Part shown: piece by piece, positions 1 through 12,082 of the stretch
Position numbering within the stretch: position 1 is the first letter of the stretch
How the letters are laid out: every line of letters starts with the position of its first letter
Source: Limonium bicolor
Taxonomy: Eukaryota; Streptophyta; Magnoliopsida; Caryophyllales; Plumbaginaceae
Direction of reading: 5' to 3'
NCBI GenBank assembly: GCA_023374045.1
Contig: CM041780.1
Span: 167,081,074 to 167,145,073, forward strand
DNA length: 64,000 bases
The notes under the pieces: generated by a model
The model's input: only the letters and a program-made list of their open reading frames with translations
What the model was told of the DNA's origin: nothing
Database searches by the model: none
Made by a program: the position numbers and the translations under genes

Positions 1-1201
1 AGAAGGAGCTCGGCCTCTACCTCCTGGAGGGGGTGGGTCCCTATCTCCTTCTCCCCTTGAATTGGATAGTTCTAATCAGTGGACTTGGGGATTCTCCAAA
101 GATAACAAGTTCTCCGTCAAATCAGCCTATCTCTTCCTGGTTAAGGATTCTGGAGTGGAAAGCTCCTCCAATCCTCCTTTCTCCATTGGTAGGATTGGGA
201 AGAAGATTACCAGTTCTATTTGTTGCCCTAGAGTAAAACTTAATCTTTGGAAGTTTTTGGGAAATATTATCCCTTGTCAGGATAATCTAGCTAGACGGAT
301 CGGGGGTGAGTCCAAGTGCTTCTTCTGTGGGGCAAAGGATGACTTGGCCCATTGTTTCTTTTATTGTTGTGCTGTTAGAGACATATGGAGGGGTCTGGTG
401 GAAGTGAATGAAATTCCTAAAAATGTGGAAGGAATGTTGGACTGGTTCTTTTGGATGGCAGAGGTGTGGAGTGTGAAAAAGCTATCTCTTATAGCTAACA
501 AGCTTTGGGTCATTTATTCGTCGAGGAACAAAGTCAAGCATAATCCAGAGCTTTCTTGGTGGAAAGAAGTCGAGGTAAATAATTTCTTTACTGAAGCTTA
601 TCTTTCGGTGATGAAAGTCTCCTCCCATCTTTTTTCTCCCAAGATGTGGCATCCACCCCCGTCGGGTTATCATAGTATTTGTACGGGGACGCTTGTTAGT
701 CGCTATGGGGACCGATCATAGCTGGTCTATTCGAGACGATCATGGTTTGCCTAGTATTGTTTTCAATCGAAGAATTGCCAGCACCAGTAGTGTGCAGTTT
801 GCTGATATCAAAGCAAAAGAATTGCCATGGATCTTGCTATTTCGGTGGGTAGCCATAGCATTTGTTTTGAATCAGTTGATAATATTTCGAGGACATCCTC
901 AATGTGGTAGATATAAGAAGACCCAATGCCAGTTGGGATGACATCGTGAGGGTGAGAGGATCACTTTCCTGCTTTACTAGTATTATTAGAAGAGATTCTC
1001 CTTATGATAATTATCTGACCAAGATTATATGTAATTTGGGGAATCCCCACTTTGAAGCTAACCAGTGTGGTTGGGGGAGCATGTTCCCCCTAAGATTTGT
1101 ATGGCTTGTAAGCTTGATTCGGATCTAGCATGACATGAGGGTTCCCTTGTGCTTGCTATATGTTTTTAATATATGGTCACAATGTCTATCAAAAAAAAAA
1201 T
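1..1201 (+). mobile_element. LINE (non-LTR retrotransposon) 3' fragment
   Basis: 3' part of a plant L1-type LINE cut by the window start. The plus strand encodes a reverse-transcriptase C-terminal zinc-binding region followed by a decayed RNase H-like stretch. The fragment ends in an A-rich tail at about 1190-1201, the usual LINE 3' terminus. Several frame changes are needed to read the region, so it is a dead copy. The 200 bases after the tail, up to the LTR-like element at 1404, hold nothing I recognise. Confidence 0.7.
62..941 (+). pseudogene. LINE ORF2 C-terminus, zf-RVT and RNase H relic
   Basis: The first frame (62-721) carries a zf-RVT-type region: the run LWKFLGNIIPCQDNLARRI, then CFFCGAKDDLAHCFFYC with paired Cys and His, then DIWRG and a Trp-rich segment with SSRNKVKHNP. 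This is the zinc-binding region found between reverse transcriptase and RNase H in plant LINEs. A second frame (693-941) begins DHSWSIRDDHG and contains ADIKAKELPW, resembling the RNase H segment of these elements, with catalytic residues not clearly kept. The two frames overlap, which indicates a frameshift. No intact product is expected. Confidence 0.65.
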
Positions 1202-3595
1202 ATAATACTAGTGTTACTGATCAATGTGGTAGTGGTGGGTCTCTTCTGTTTGTTTTCTTTTTATATATATATATAGTAGAGCTCTTATTTAAGTATGTAA
1301 ATGTCATATTACAATTGATAGATACCGATTAAGATCACTGAAATAATAGCAAAGATTCAGTTAATGATGAGCAATTAAATTAAAGGTACTAATTGTTCAA
1401 AAATGAAATAACCGAACTTAAATATGGTGATTACATTATTCTAATATAGTATTTAAGGAGCCTAATAGTGCCTACAAGTAATTTTGGCAAGGAAAATAAA
1501 TCCAGAAAGAGAGAAAACCGCTAGAACGCGGAAAACGCTAAAATAGCATTAAATAACCAAAGGATGGTACGAGCTCGGTTATAGTATGTAAGGATTTAAG
1601 GTTATTCATGTCTAATTAGTATATGAGAATGATTCCCGAAAGAAAACGGATCCGCCGAATAATGTTAAAACGCTAATAGAGCTTTAGCGCACGTTTTTCG
1701 AGAAACCCGAAAACGTGATTTAAGTGGTCAAATGAAACCCGTAAAAATTATAAATCATTAATTAACAATAATATAAGCATCAATGGAAGCTTAATACCAA
1801 TAGAAGTAAAGAAACGAGGAAATTCCGGAAAACGGGCCCGGTTAGTGAATGTATCAAAACCGAGAAATAACGAGCGTTTTCTGTAAAAGACGAAAAACGC
1901 TCCAACTAGTATAACAGTGGGGGCCGGTTTTACTGGTGTAAACAGCCTCTCACACACACACTAGACTAGTTACTAATTAACAAGTCAAAAAGCAAAAAGA
2001 AGAAAAAAAGTACAAAAGATCTTTAGCTCTCTCTCTCCCCTCATTTCTCTCTTTTCTTTTTCTCTTTCCTTTCATATCCCCTCCTCCCACCGATTTGCTC
2101 TCTCTCTCTGGTTGGGGGGCGATTTTTGGAGCCTCCAAAGCTCCCATGGATTCTCCATCTTCCCAAGCTTGCCCAAGCTCCATTAAAACTCCAATCTCAA
2201 AAATAATTACATATTTGTGATCTCATCATCATCCTCTATCATTCCCTCTTTTCAAAATTCGAAAAGGATGAGTTTCAACTCCATGGGTTTTCCCCATTTG
2301 AAGAGGAAAAGCACACCATTGTGAAGCTTGGAGTCTCCTCTTTCAAACAAAGTAAAAATCTCCATGAAAGACCTCACTTTTCTCCATCTCCTTGGTAGCC
2401 GATTTTTGTCTCTCTCTCTTACCTTGTTTTTCCTCTTGTTTTGGAGCATTGTTTCAACCCTCCAATGGTGGAGTAACCCCCTTCTTGATTCAAGGGTGAG
2501 AATCCCTCTCAAGGATCTCCAAAGGTTAAAACCCAACTTGTACTCTAAGCCTTTTTATGGAATTAGAATTCTCTAAGGGTTTAGAAGAATAATTAAAATG
2601 CATTTTGTGTTTCTTGGGTGTTGGGGTGGAGTTTGACAACTCCACTCCCATGTGACCGATTGGTACAAGAAAGAGAGGAAGGGAAGAATTGGAAAGGAGG
2701 AAAGGAAATATGAGCTCAAGGTAAGAGCTTCTTCATAATGCTTAAATTTAATGCATTAGTGTAATGGGAATGGGTAAACAAATAAAAGAACCTAAACTAT
2801 TGTATTAGTAGTGTAGTTATGAAGTTTTAAGTATTTGGGAACTAGTAAGTGAATTGTAGGCCTTAGGGCCAAGTATATTGTGAATGAGTATTAGTATTGT
2901 TGTCTGATGGAGTATTGATGTATTGAGGATTTTATAATTGTATGTATGCTGGTAGAACCCTTGTGGTTTGGCTAGAATAGGGATGAGTTGATGAGAAAGT
3001 ACATATGTGGATAAGTGAGAAATGTAGAGGAACTATGGCAAAATTTTGGTAGGAATATGTACATTTATGGACGACTTGGTGAAAGGGAAAACCAAGGTGT
3101 GTATTGGATTTAATAAAGGTGTTTAATGACCATGGAATGGTAGTAGTGGTAAGAGAGTATTAGGATGTAAAATCTGTAGCAAGAGAGGTACCAAAATGTA
3201 TTGTAGAACTAGGAAGAAATTGGTGTGCAGGATTTTGTGAAATGAGTGTTGGAACTTGGGTGTAGGAAGTGTAGTGGCTTGGAAATGAATGGGCATGGTA
3301 AGGAGAGGTATTTAGAATGCTAGGAATGGCATTGGTTGAGGAAGTATTGGATGGGAGAATTGAATTGTAAAATCTGTAGCATAAGTGTAACAAAAACTGT
3401 TACATGTGTTGTAGAAGAAGTAAGAAAATTGTGTAAGTTGTTTGACGAATTTAGTAATGGATTTGGTGGATGGGTGGAGGTATTTTAGGGGGCCTAAGTA
3501 GTGTTAAAACATGTGGGATTACATGTAGGAAGATTGGGGAAACAATGGGCAAAGTATAGAACTGAAAACAGAATTTAAAACTGAAGTACTGGGCC

Positions 3596-3910
3596 GGACC
3601 GACCTTGGGACCGAACTTGTAAGGCGGTCGAGCCCAGAATTACAAAGACGGGAAACCTTCTGGAATAGACCGAACTTGCGACCGGACTTGCAAGTTCGGT
3701 CGGACCAGAAAATTCTCCGTCTGAAACCTTCGGAATGGACCGAACTTGCGACCGGACTTGCAAGTTCGGTCGGCCAGAAAAATTCCGCAGATGAAAGCTT
3801 CGGGAATGGACCGAAACTTGCAAGTTCGGTCGAGCCAGAGAAAATTTCCATACTAATAGCTACTGGAATGGACCGGACTTGCGACCGACCTTGCAAGTCC
3901 GGTCGAGTCA
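3596..3910. repeat. Tandem array of five about 70-bp units, each with a hairpin
   Basis: Units begin near 3597, 3668, 3738, 3809 and 3871 (spacing 71, 70, 71, 62). Each carries an inverted repeat whose arms are GACCGAACTTG and CAAGTTCGGTC, separated by a short GC-rich loop. The fourth unit has lost the loop, so the arms almost touch. Spacer sequence between hairpins diverges more than the arms. Confidence 0.85.
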
Positions 3911-5035
3911 AAAAAAAATATTTTTATTATATGATTATAATAATCATATGTATATATATGCCTATAACACATATATGATATATAGTAGTAGTACACTATA
4001 AATGAAGTAGTAAAGGTAAGAAAGTAAGTATATGAGTAGGAAAACAAGTGTAAAAAGTAACCAAGTAAGGTTGAGAGTATGATAAATTAAGTACACCGGG
4101 ATAACGGGGTAAGTACGGGAGTAGTAATTACTTGTGTATCGTAAGAGTACAGTATTAATATTAATGTTGGAACATTATCAGTGGAACAAGTGTGAACCAA
4201 GGAACGAGGGAACACACGTGTTAAAGCTAACTCCGGTGAAAGGTATGATTTTCTCATGCCCCGTATGCTAACCGAGTTACGTTGATTTGTATGCTGTATG
4301 CCGGCTAATCAAGACTAAAGCATGAAAACGGTTTATTGCCTTTCATTGTATGTCTTGATGTATGTTGTGTGAGCTAACCCTTCTTGATTGATAGTGTGGC
4401 TTCATTTAGTGCGTAGTACGACTCATAGATGAGTCTTGTTTTGTGGTGTCTCGTAGTAAGAGTCACGTTGTGAACTAATGGAAACGTAGCAACGCACTAA
4501 ACTATCGAAACAATAAACGATAACGCAACCCAACGAACTCACTAGAAGGTGAGGGAGTGTACGGGAGTAATAACCTCCCGATAACGGTAGGAGAACCGAA
4601 ATGAATAATCCACAACTAATAAGTAGTGGAAGTATATAAGCAACCTCTAATAGAGGAATTAATCTTGGTGCAAGACATGAACCATGAGAGTAGTAAAGAA
4701 TGATGAGGGATCTCCAAACCCCTTAGCAATTAGTCGACCCATGATGAGAGGACCCGACTGATGTAAGTATGTCCCGAACGAGAGAGTATTCGATATGTTG
4801 GGGAAACCCTTAAATCTGAGGATACTAGACGGTGGTAATTCCCTAAGCTAGCAGAGGTTATCAAGAGAGATACTTCTAGGCTAATCCATGAGATTGTATT
4901 ATACTCTGAGAGAAGAGTGTTGGGAATTTGAGTAGTCCGGTAAAACGGACATTTGAGTATTTGAGGAGCTAAGCGTATAGCTCTCGTATTGTAGGTCCGG
5001 TGGCGAGTCTTGAGTATGACTCCGCCCAGAGGCCA

Positions 5036-5330
5036 AGGTAATGAGTAATGAGTATTGTGTATGTATGAGTAAAGCGATGAGTACTGAGTAAGAAGTGAGT
5101 ATGAGTATGTAATGAGTACCGAGTATTGAGTATGTATGAGTAAGTATTGAGTGGTGAGTACGTGTGAGTAAGTATGGAGTATTGAGTAGCAAGTATGCAC
5201 AAGTATAGTAACGAGTACAGAGTAAGGATCGTGTACGAGTAGGATACCGAACATGGAGTGATGAGTATACAAGAGTAAGGAGTGAGTATGAGTAGAGTAA
5301 TGAGTAAAGCAACGAAAGAGTATTGAATAA
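5036..5330. repeat. Degenerate GAGTA-type simple repeat
   Basis: A stretch dominated by GAGTATGAGTA and TGAGTAAGTA variants without a fixed period, inside the LTR-like element. It produces long but meaningless minus-strand open frames rich in Tyr, Ser, Thr and His, which should not be taken as genes. Confidence 0.7.
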
Positions 5331-5963
5331 GTAACTAATACGAACGGTTGACTATAGAATTGTCTTCCTCGGTAAGTATTGTACCTTGTATGTGTATGTA
5401 AGTATTGATGAATGTATTGTGTAGTAATAGTATGTATGTATGCATGTAAAGTGAACTCCATGTATATCCGACCCAAAGTAGTCGGCGTACCGCGGTTAGC
5501 ACGCGGTATATGCGAATTTCATATGCAGCGTAAGCTGACCCCCTCGGGGGACCGTTTTTAGTGTGCAGGTACTCGAAGCTGACCACCGTTCGAGAGAGTA
5601 GGACGGGGACTGCTACGTAAGCATGGGTAGTCGTATAGTAGGGATTTGTACTTGCATTGTAATGCGAATTTGGAAGTCCAAACTGTAACGGTAATTCAAG
5701 GATTGTAGTATACTCGGTATAGTATTGTATTGGAGTTTGTAATTGAAGTATGGTTGAGTACGCAAGGGAAAGTAATGTATTGTATAGAGTACTCGGTATG
5801 TTCATATTCATCAGACTGATAGTATGTAGTATTGTAACTCGCCTTGTTAGTCACGTGGGTGACTAACGGCATTGTACACCCGCCGTTATGTATGTAGTAT
5901 CCGCTGCGAAGGTAAGTATTGGTACAGTAATGACGGTATTGGCGGTAAGGGTGTTACAAAAAA

Positions 5964-6694
5964 AATCAAAGATACCCAAAAGACAAATAAAAAATAAAGA
6001 TACATAACTATAAGCATATATAATGCCCCAAAACCAATGTTCACAAACATGCTAGTTCAAAGAAGCAAAGGAAGAAACATTTTGATTAGGTGTTACTGAA
6101 AAAATGGACACACAAAAATCTCGAGTAGAAACTGAGACAACATCATGTAATTAAGCTGATATAATCTGCAGTTTGGTACATATGACATCTTCTTGGAGCC
6201 AATACTTTGGAATTATTGAACTGGAGACAGGAATTGGTGATTCTAGAGCTAATAACTAGTAATAGTTTTGAGTATAGCCTACGAAAATTAATTAAACCCT
6301 GATCAGTACAGCAACATTGACACTAACCCATTAAAAAGGAACACAAATAAGGTCGATCGGATCCTAATTATAAGACAGGTAACATGATCTACGGTGAGCA
6401 GGCCGGCTAATGACTTGTGCAAACATGGATCCAATTTTATTTATTTTTTTTAAGTTTGTCATTGAAAAAATTATAAAATGTTTATATTTATTTTAGATAA
6501 AATGGTATAAAGAGTCTCATTTTTAATATTTTAATTTAATAACTTTTATTGTGAATTAATTTAACTCTATAAATGATATATTTTAACACAGCGTACATCT
6601 GCTCCGAGTACACGCGCCTCTTTCGATTTTCTTTTTTTAAAAAAAATTTTTAAGTCCCCCGTTTTACTTTTGGATTTTGTTTTTTTTTCCTTTT
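5964..6694. other. Intergenic stretch, nothing recognised
   Basis: AT-rich sequence between the LTR-like element and the first foldback element. I see no coding frame, RNA gene or terminal repeat. Confidence 0.5.
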
Positions 6695-6879
6695 TTATCA
6701 CAAAATCTTGAAATTATTGTAACTTTTAATATATAAGTCCAAAATGAAAAAAACTTATATCATTGTTTACATAAATTCAAGCTCTTCAAAACAAGACCAG
6801 TCATGGATATATTTTGACAACTTTTAAATTTTTTTTTTACATGTATGAAACACAGAACGTAAAAAAAACTTGTACATAT

Positions 6880-7200
6880 GGTCATACAAACCTGTACAAA
6901 TGTTCACTAAAACATGTACATCCTCACGTAAAAACATGTACATCCTCGCATTAAAAACATATAGATAGTCATATAAACCTGTACGAATCATTAAATATGT
7001 ACATCCTTAGATTAAAACATGTACATATAAGGAAGAACACTTGGACAGACGGTCATACAAACATGTACAGATGTTCATTAAAACATATACATTCTCATAA
7101 TTGAAAATGTACATTCTCACATTTGAACATGTACATCGTCACATTAAAACATGTACATTCTCACATTAAAATATGTACATACATCCTCACATTAAAGTAT
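6880..7200. repeat. ACATGTACAT array, left block of FB1
   Basis: Repeats of roughly 22-24 bases with the core AAAACATGTACATCCTCACATT, quite variable. A second block at about 7655-7785 continues after the telomere-motif minisatellite, so the latter appears to have expanded inside this array. Confidence 0.7.
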
Positions 7201-7656
7201 AGAACGGATTCCAAATATATTACCCTAACCCCACGCACCCTAAAACCCACCCTAGGAAAGTAAAAAACGTCGAAGGCATTTTTAGGGTTTGTAGTGGCGG
7301 GTTTAGGGTCGTTAGACCCTAAACCCGTGACCACAAACCCTAAAAAACCTGTCGAGTTAGTTGCTACAATATAAAGTATAGAACAATTTCCAAATAGATT
7401 ACCCTACCCCCAAAACCACCCTAGGATAGCTAAAAACGTCGAAGGCATTTTAGGGTTTGCAGTGGGGGTTTAGGGTCTAATGACCCTAAACCCGCTACCA
7501 CAAACCCTAAAAACCTGTCGAGTTAGTTGCTATAATATAAAGTACGAAACAAATTCCAAATAGATTACCCTACCCCAAAACACCCCAAAAACCACCCTAG
7601 GATAGCTAAAAAACGTCGAAGACATTTTTAGGGTTTGCAGTGGCGGGTTTAGGGTG
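7196..7656. repeat. About 173-bp tandem repeat with CCCTAAA motifs, 2.6 copies
   Basis: Three successive copies start near 7196, 7371 and 7543 with the marker AAAGTA(T)AGAAC...TTCCAAATA. Copies one and two contain a palindrome of GTTTAGGGT and ACCCTAAAC; copy three stops after its first arm. The repeated TTTAGGG/CCCTAAA units match the plant telomere heptamer but are not in telomeric head-to-tail array. Confidence 0.75.
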
Positions 7657-8266
7657 GTCATACAAACATGTACAAATGTTCATTAAAGAACATGTACATT
7701 CTCACATTTGAACATGTACATCGTCACATTAAAACATGTACATTCTCACATTAAAATATGTACATATATCCTCACATTAAAAAATCATGGTATACATGTA
7801 AAAATAATTTTTAAAAAAATTGTCAAAACATATCCATGACTGGTCTTGTTTTGAAGAGCTTGAATTTAGATGAACAATGATATAAATTTTTGTCATTTTG
7901 GACTTATATATTAAAAGTTATAACAATTTAAAGTTTTTATGATTAAGTAAGAAAAAGAAAAAATTTTAAAAAAAATCATTATTACTGCGCGCGTGAATGA
8001 AAGAAAGAAAAAAAAAGAAAAAAAAAGAAAAAAAGAAGGACACGGTCGCGCCGGCTCTCGCTCCTCCCTCCTTCTCTGCTGGATGTACCTATCTAGGTAC
8101 AGTCACCTGTAGCCAAGTATTGGCGATATTTTAAATTTTAACACCGACCCCAAAAATCATGGAGACGATCCCGACGAGGGTCTCTTTCTGTTTTCTCTTC
8201 TCTGTTTTTTTTTTATCAGTCTCTTCTCCTGTTTCTTATCCATAGATATATAAACATACAGTAATA

Positions 8267-8425
8267 CTCCCTCTGTCCCATGGACAGAGTCTACTTACAA
8301 TTTTTCTGTTGTCCCAAATTTAAGTCTCTTACAGTGTATTAAATTTCCTCTTCCTCTCTACTTTTTATCACTTTCTTAATCTCCGTGCAAAAGCCAATCA
8401 GACCCTGCGAATGGGACGGAGGGAG
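8267..8425. mobile_element. Stowaway-like MITE, 159 bp
   Basis: Terminal inverted repeats CTCCCTCTGTCCCA and TGGGACGGAGGGAG, flanked by TA on both sides (8265-8266 and 8426-8427). This matches Tc1/mariner-type Stowaway MITEs common in plants. Non-coding. Confidence 0.9.
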
Positions 8426-8544
8426 TAAGTATTAAACTAACTAGCGGTGAAAAATTCAAGACCATGACGCGTAGAAGCCGGTCAAAAGACATAAATATCC
8501 AATTGGCATTCAATTCACCTTCAAGTATATGTAGTCTTAACAAT

Positions 8545-8586
<42 letters not shown>

Positions 8587-8607
8587 TAATATATATATAT
8601 ATATACA
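8545..8607. repeat. (TA)n microsatellite
   Basis: About 60 bases of nearly pure alternating TA with two interruptions. Confidence 0.9.
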
Positions 8608-8898
8608 CTATCATCACATCACCAAAACCCACAAACGTAAAAGAGAAGAATAAGGCCTAACATGTCTTGCCTTTTCATGCGAGACGAAAGAGAGAGTAAG
8701 GACGTACGGACGCTGAGGAGGGAAGAGTTTCTTTACATCCATTTCAAACAAAGGAACAAGTGAAAAAAGCAACTGCGAATAAAAGCATCAAAATGATAAT
8801 AGAAACAAATTAGGGGTCAAACTCAAAGGTGAGGGAAAAAAAATCTCACAAACATGTAATAAAATGGCTAGGTTAAACTCATTTCTGCATCCCAATCT

Positions 8899-9157
8899 CT
8901 TAGCTACAACCACATGTAGCTGTAGATAGCTATATACATGTACATTCGGTCATTTAAAACTGTACAATTGATCATTCAAAACTGTACTGGTGTATATATA
9001 CATGTATACATAGAATTGTGATATTTCTGAATTTATACTAAATATACATACTAACTATATAAACTGTACAATAAACTTATAAAATATGTACTTTTACACT
9101 ATACAAACTGTATCATGAAAAATGTAGCAAAAATAGCTATACATGGTTGTAGCTAAA
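8899..9157. mobile_element. Small inverted-repeat element, MITE-like
   Basis: The left end reads CTTAGCTACAACCACATG and the right end is the inverted copy CATGGTTGTAGCTAAAG, with inner TGTAGCT and ACTGTAC motifs mirrored in both arms. A TSD was not found, so the boundaries are approximate. Confidence 0.5.
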
Positions 9158-9159
9158 GC

Positions 9160-10205
9160 AAAAACCACCCTCTTCTTTTCTTCTGCTCATTGCATTTCTA
9201 ATTTTTCTTGTAGACTAACGAATTGTGGGGATAGAGGGAGCTCATGATAAAGAAAAGAAAACAAATTAAGGGGAACCCAACCCAACCGGAGTAATAGCCC
9301 TAAAACTAAAACCTTCAGATATTCCTCCCTTGAAAAAGAAAATAACAAAGAGGAAAAGAAAAAAGATGTAAGAATATGAGGACAGAATATGTCAAAATCC
9401 CCGAACTAAACACCACTTTTTTTAAATTCAAAGGACCTTTAAAAAGAATAACTCATATTTGGAGTGAGCTGTAGGTACCAAAATCTAGCTACAGATATAA
9501 GTTCAATGTGAAGAAAATCGTATTTAAATGATTATCATTCTTTTTCTTCAAACTATAATATCCCCGTATCGAATTGGAGATGCAATTCAATCATATCCAC
9601 GAAGTAAATGTATCCGACAATCTTGCTTGTACAAACTCTTTGATGAGAGAAGATATTCTCGTAGAGATAGATTTGATAGTTAAAAACCATCTTCAAATGC
9701 TATAGCCGTGGATACATACATAGACATAGAAAGTGTCTTTTCATAAAGATATTTCTCTTGAGTTGTGTTTTTTCATAAAAACATATCATTCTATAGGAAT
9801 ACTTCTTTTATAAGGCCTCGTTAGAAATAACAACTTAATCCAAACGGAACTTACTCATGACAAATTACCAAAATAGTCCTTGAACTTTTATTTACCAAAA
9901 TATCCTTATATTTTATATATATTTCCTACATAAGTAAAAACAGAGACATAACAATTAGGTACCAAAATCTCACACCACCATCGGCAAGCGGCAGCAGCAG
10001 TGCATAATTTTATCCCAATTTTCTCATATTGATACAGTAAAATTATATCAGTTTCCTCAAGTAATTTTCTTCTAAAAGATCTGAAAATGCTAAAATCCTC
10101 TCCTCAGGTTAAAACGAATCCTCGTCAAACCCTCTTCTTCGGCCTTTAACGAATGTGCAACTAGTATCATACAACTAAGCAACTTGAGAAGAGAAAAATC
10201 ACCAG
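9160..10205. other. Intergenic stretch, nothing recognised
   Basis: AT-rich sequence with no supported coding frame, RNA gene or clear element ends. Confidence 0.5.
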
Positions 10206-10207
10206 TC

Positions 10208-10617
10208 ATAAATGCTTTAGAAGAAATAAAAGCATGCAGTAAGGAGAAATCCATCTTAATTGCCCACTCTCGAGAACAGAGAGCACTCCTGTCAGAGAAT
10301 CCAGGAGGAGAAGGGTGGAATGGTGGTTGACTTGGACAACGGATTGTGGACCACCTCTAGAGTTAGTGGTAGAAGAGATGTGTGGTGAAGAAAGTCCTTT
10401 GGGGTTTGACAAATTTTCTCGTGTTAGTAAGGCTGTGAGAAGACACAATAGTAAAATAAGATCCAAAGGTTAAGGTTTGGATAGTCGTTTGTTTATTTTG
10501 GAGCACGAGTAGGATTGGTAAGGTATGAGCGCATTTTTGTTATCTTAAGTTTGTTGGCGTCTTGTGTTTCCCACTTTTACGGTGTTTTTCCTTGTGCCCA
10601 ATTATCAAAAAAAAAAA
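10208..10617 (+). mobile_element. Possible LINE 3' relic with A tail
   Basis: The plus strand can be read as a charged peptide (EEIKACSKEKSILIAHSRE) broken by stops, followed by a T-rich untranslated stretch and an A run ending at 10617. The layout resembles the 3' end of a retroposed element, and the A tail is preceded by ATTATC, similar to the LINE tail near 1190. No diagnostic domain is visible, so it could instead be a retroposed transcript. Confidence 0.3.
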
Positions 10618-10623
10618 CCACAC

Positions 10624-11395
10624 AGGGGCGGAGCCAGGATTTCAAATTTAGGCGGGCCAAAAATTTTTTTGACTATATATTTAATATCAATAATAAATAT
10701 ATTCTGAAAATAAATAATAAAATTTTAAAATAAAAATACTTACAATATGGTTTAAAGGTTTATATTTTAAATATAGATATAACTTACTAAAATATACTCT
10801 ATCCTATTTTTCATAGATAATTTTCACACAACATGAAAATTAAGGAGATAATTTTCGGACTACTTTATCCTTACCTTTTTCATAAGGAATAGAGAAGTAG
10901 TAAGTGAGATAAAAAAAGTAAGAGGGTATATGAAAATTGAGTGATAAAAAATCTAAAACATCTTATATTTTGAAAAAATAACAACTTTCAAAACATCATT
11001 TATTAAGAATAGAAGGTAGTACATAGTGACAATTACAAGACTCATTGACTTAACTTTAAACTAAAATTTGATCAACATAATTAATACTTGAAAAGCAAGT
11101 TTCAGTTCAAATTATGGTTATAATAATAATAATATATAAAATATAAGACACTTAATAACATCAACTAATGTTTTAAGTGTGTAGTTTATTATTTCAATTT
11201 ATAACACTAAACAATTAAAATGGACTCATGTTAATTAAAAATAATAAATATCATAGATACTTTTAGACAATTTTAATAAATCCAACTTAATTTATAACAA
11301 AATAAACTACATTATATAAAACTAGTAATAAAAAATGATGTCATCGGGACAGTTGGGGGGGCCAAGCCCCCCTAACATATAACGTGGCTCCGCCT
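10624..11395. mobile_element. Non-autonomous DNA element, 772 bp (GGGGCGGAGCC family)
   Basis: The left end AGGGGCGGAGCC and the inverted right end GGCTCCGCCT are flanked by the direct repeat CCACAC (10618-10623 and 11396-11401). The interior is AT-rich and non-coding. A GGGGGGGCC...GGCCCCCC-type hairpin lies just inside the right end. A fragment of the same kind begins near 63821. Confidence 0.7.
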
Positions 11396-11401
11396 CCACA
11401 C

Positions 11402-11712
11402 TACATGTAACAAGATTACAGCGGAGTGAATGCTTTCTCAAATATTTTGGGCTCCCATTATCTCATGTTTTCACAAGTTGAAACGTATATAATCATATAC
11501 TATATTGTAGCACGAAGAGTATTATACTCGCCTGAAACGGTGACCTTTTGATGTATATTTATGAATCTTGCCATACGTAAGATTTGGCTAGGTCTGTCAT
11601 TTTTTACAGTTTCTTGTGAACCGGGAGAAATCTCAGTTATAACACAAGTAGAAAATTTGCCCCAACAACAAATAAGAAAGCTTGTAGTGAGTTCAGTTCT
11701 GACACTCATCGT
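11402..11712 (-). other. Possible exon or gene fragment interrupted by Copia-1
   Basis: On the minus strand the sequence downstream of Copia-1 continues the reading frame found on its other side at 17131-17215: ...KILKMDQTSKKVDRVDM runs across one copy of the target duplication into TMSVRTELTTS. I do not recognise the protein. The open frame on this side runs to about 11500, and later residues look less protein-like, so only the first part may be exonic. Confidence 0.3.
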
Positions 11713-11717
11713 CATAT

Positions 11718-12068
11718 TGTTAAGATAGGTGTTTAAGGGTTAAGAGTTTTTAAAGTTAAACGCTTCGTTTTACTTAGTAGTTGTTTTGTTATTGAGTCTG
11801 CATTTGTCTCGGGTATATCTAGGGTTTACAGATTAGCTTTGTTTTAGTTTTTGAGTTCGATACAGATTTCTCCCTTTCTCTGCTCTGTGTAGCATCCCGA
11901 TTTCTTCTTCCCCTTTCTTCACCCAAGCCTTCCACGTTGGGTATTCTTCCTTGTTCATGTAATCCTGTTCTTCTCAATACAAAGGAAAGTTGTTCTCCTT
12001 TCTATTTCTTCTCCTTTCTCTGGTCTGTCTCGATTTCATGGAGTTCCAGAGTTTGTCGATCATTATCA
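11718..12068 (+). repeat. Copia-1 5' LTR
   Basis: Begins TGTTAAGATAGG and ends TCATTATCA; 351 bp, TG...CA ends. It is followed at once by the primer-binding site. Confidence 0.95.
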
Positions 12069-12082
12069 TGGTATCAGAGCCA
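12069..12082 (+). promoter_or_regulatory. Copia-1 primer-binding site (initiator Met tRNA)
   Basis: TGGTATCAGAGCCA directly follows the 5' LTR. It is complementary to the 3' end of plant initiator methionine tRNA, the usual Copia minus-strand primer. Confidence 0.95.

Larger units (their letters stand above)
1404..5958 (-). mobile_element. Giant non-coding LTR-like element (solo LTR or LARD), 4.56 kb
   Basis: Read on the minus strand it begins TGTAACACCC at 5958 and ends GGTTATTTCA at 1404, so it has TG...CA ends. It is flanked by a 5-bp direct repeat AAAAA (1399-1403 and 5959-5963), although poly-A TSDs are weak evidence. The motif CGCAGCGG lies about 55 bases from the 5' end, as in the element at 27612. 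No gag or pol frame is visible, and I see no internal second copy of the terminus. A solo LTR of a very long-LTR Gypsy-type element, or a LARD, would explain this. It contains the hairpin array at 3596 and the GAGTA-rich stretch near 5036. Confidence 0.6.
6695..7954. mobile_element. Foldback element FB1, about 150-bp inverted arms
   Basis: The left arm (about 6695-6848) and right arm (about 7786-7954) are inverted copies sharing long runs such as CAAGCTCTTCAAAACAAGAC and GTCATGGATAT. Between them lie an ACATGTACAT-rich array and a telomere-motif minisatellite. The same arm sequence recurs at 21437-23240, so this is a dispersed family. No TSD could be fixed because the outer edges fade into A/T runs. 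No coding capacity. Confidence 0.7.

Noticed and set aside
4730..5811. Long overlapping minus-strand open frames rich in Tyr, Ser, Thr and His
   Set aside because: They arise from GAGTA-type simple repeats in several frames at once and have no domain or splice context.
6880..7800. CRISPR-like spaced repeats (ACATGTACAT)
   Set aside because: Plant nuclear context, variable repeats without unique uniform spacers or cas genes; it is a minisatellite.
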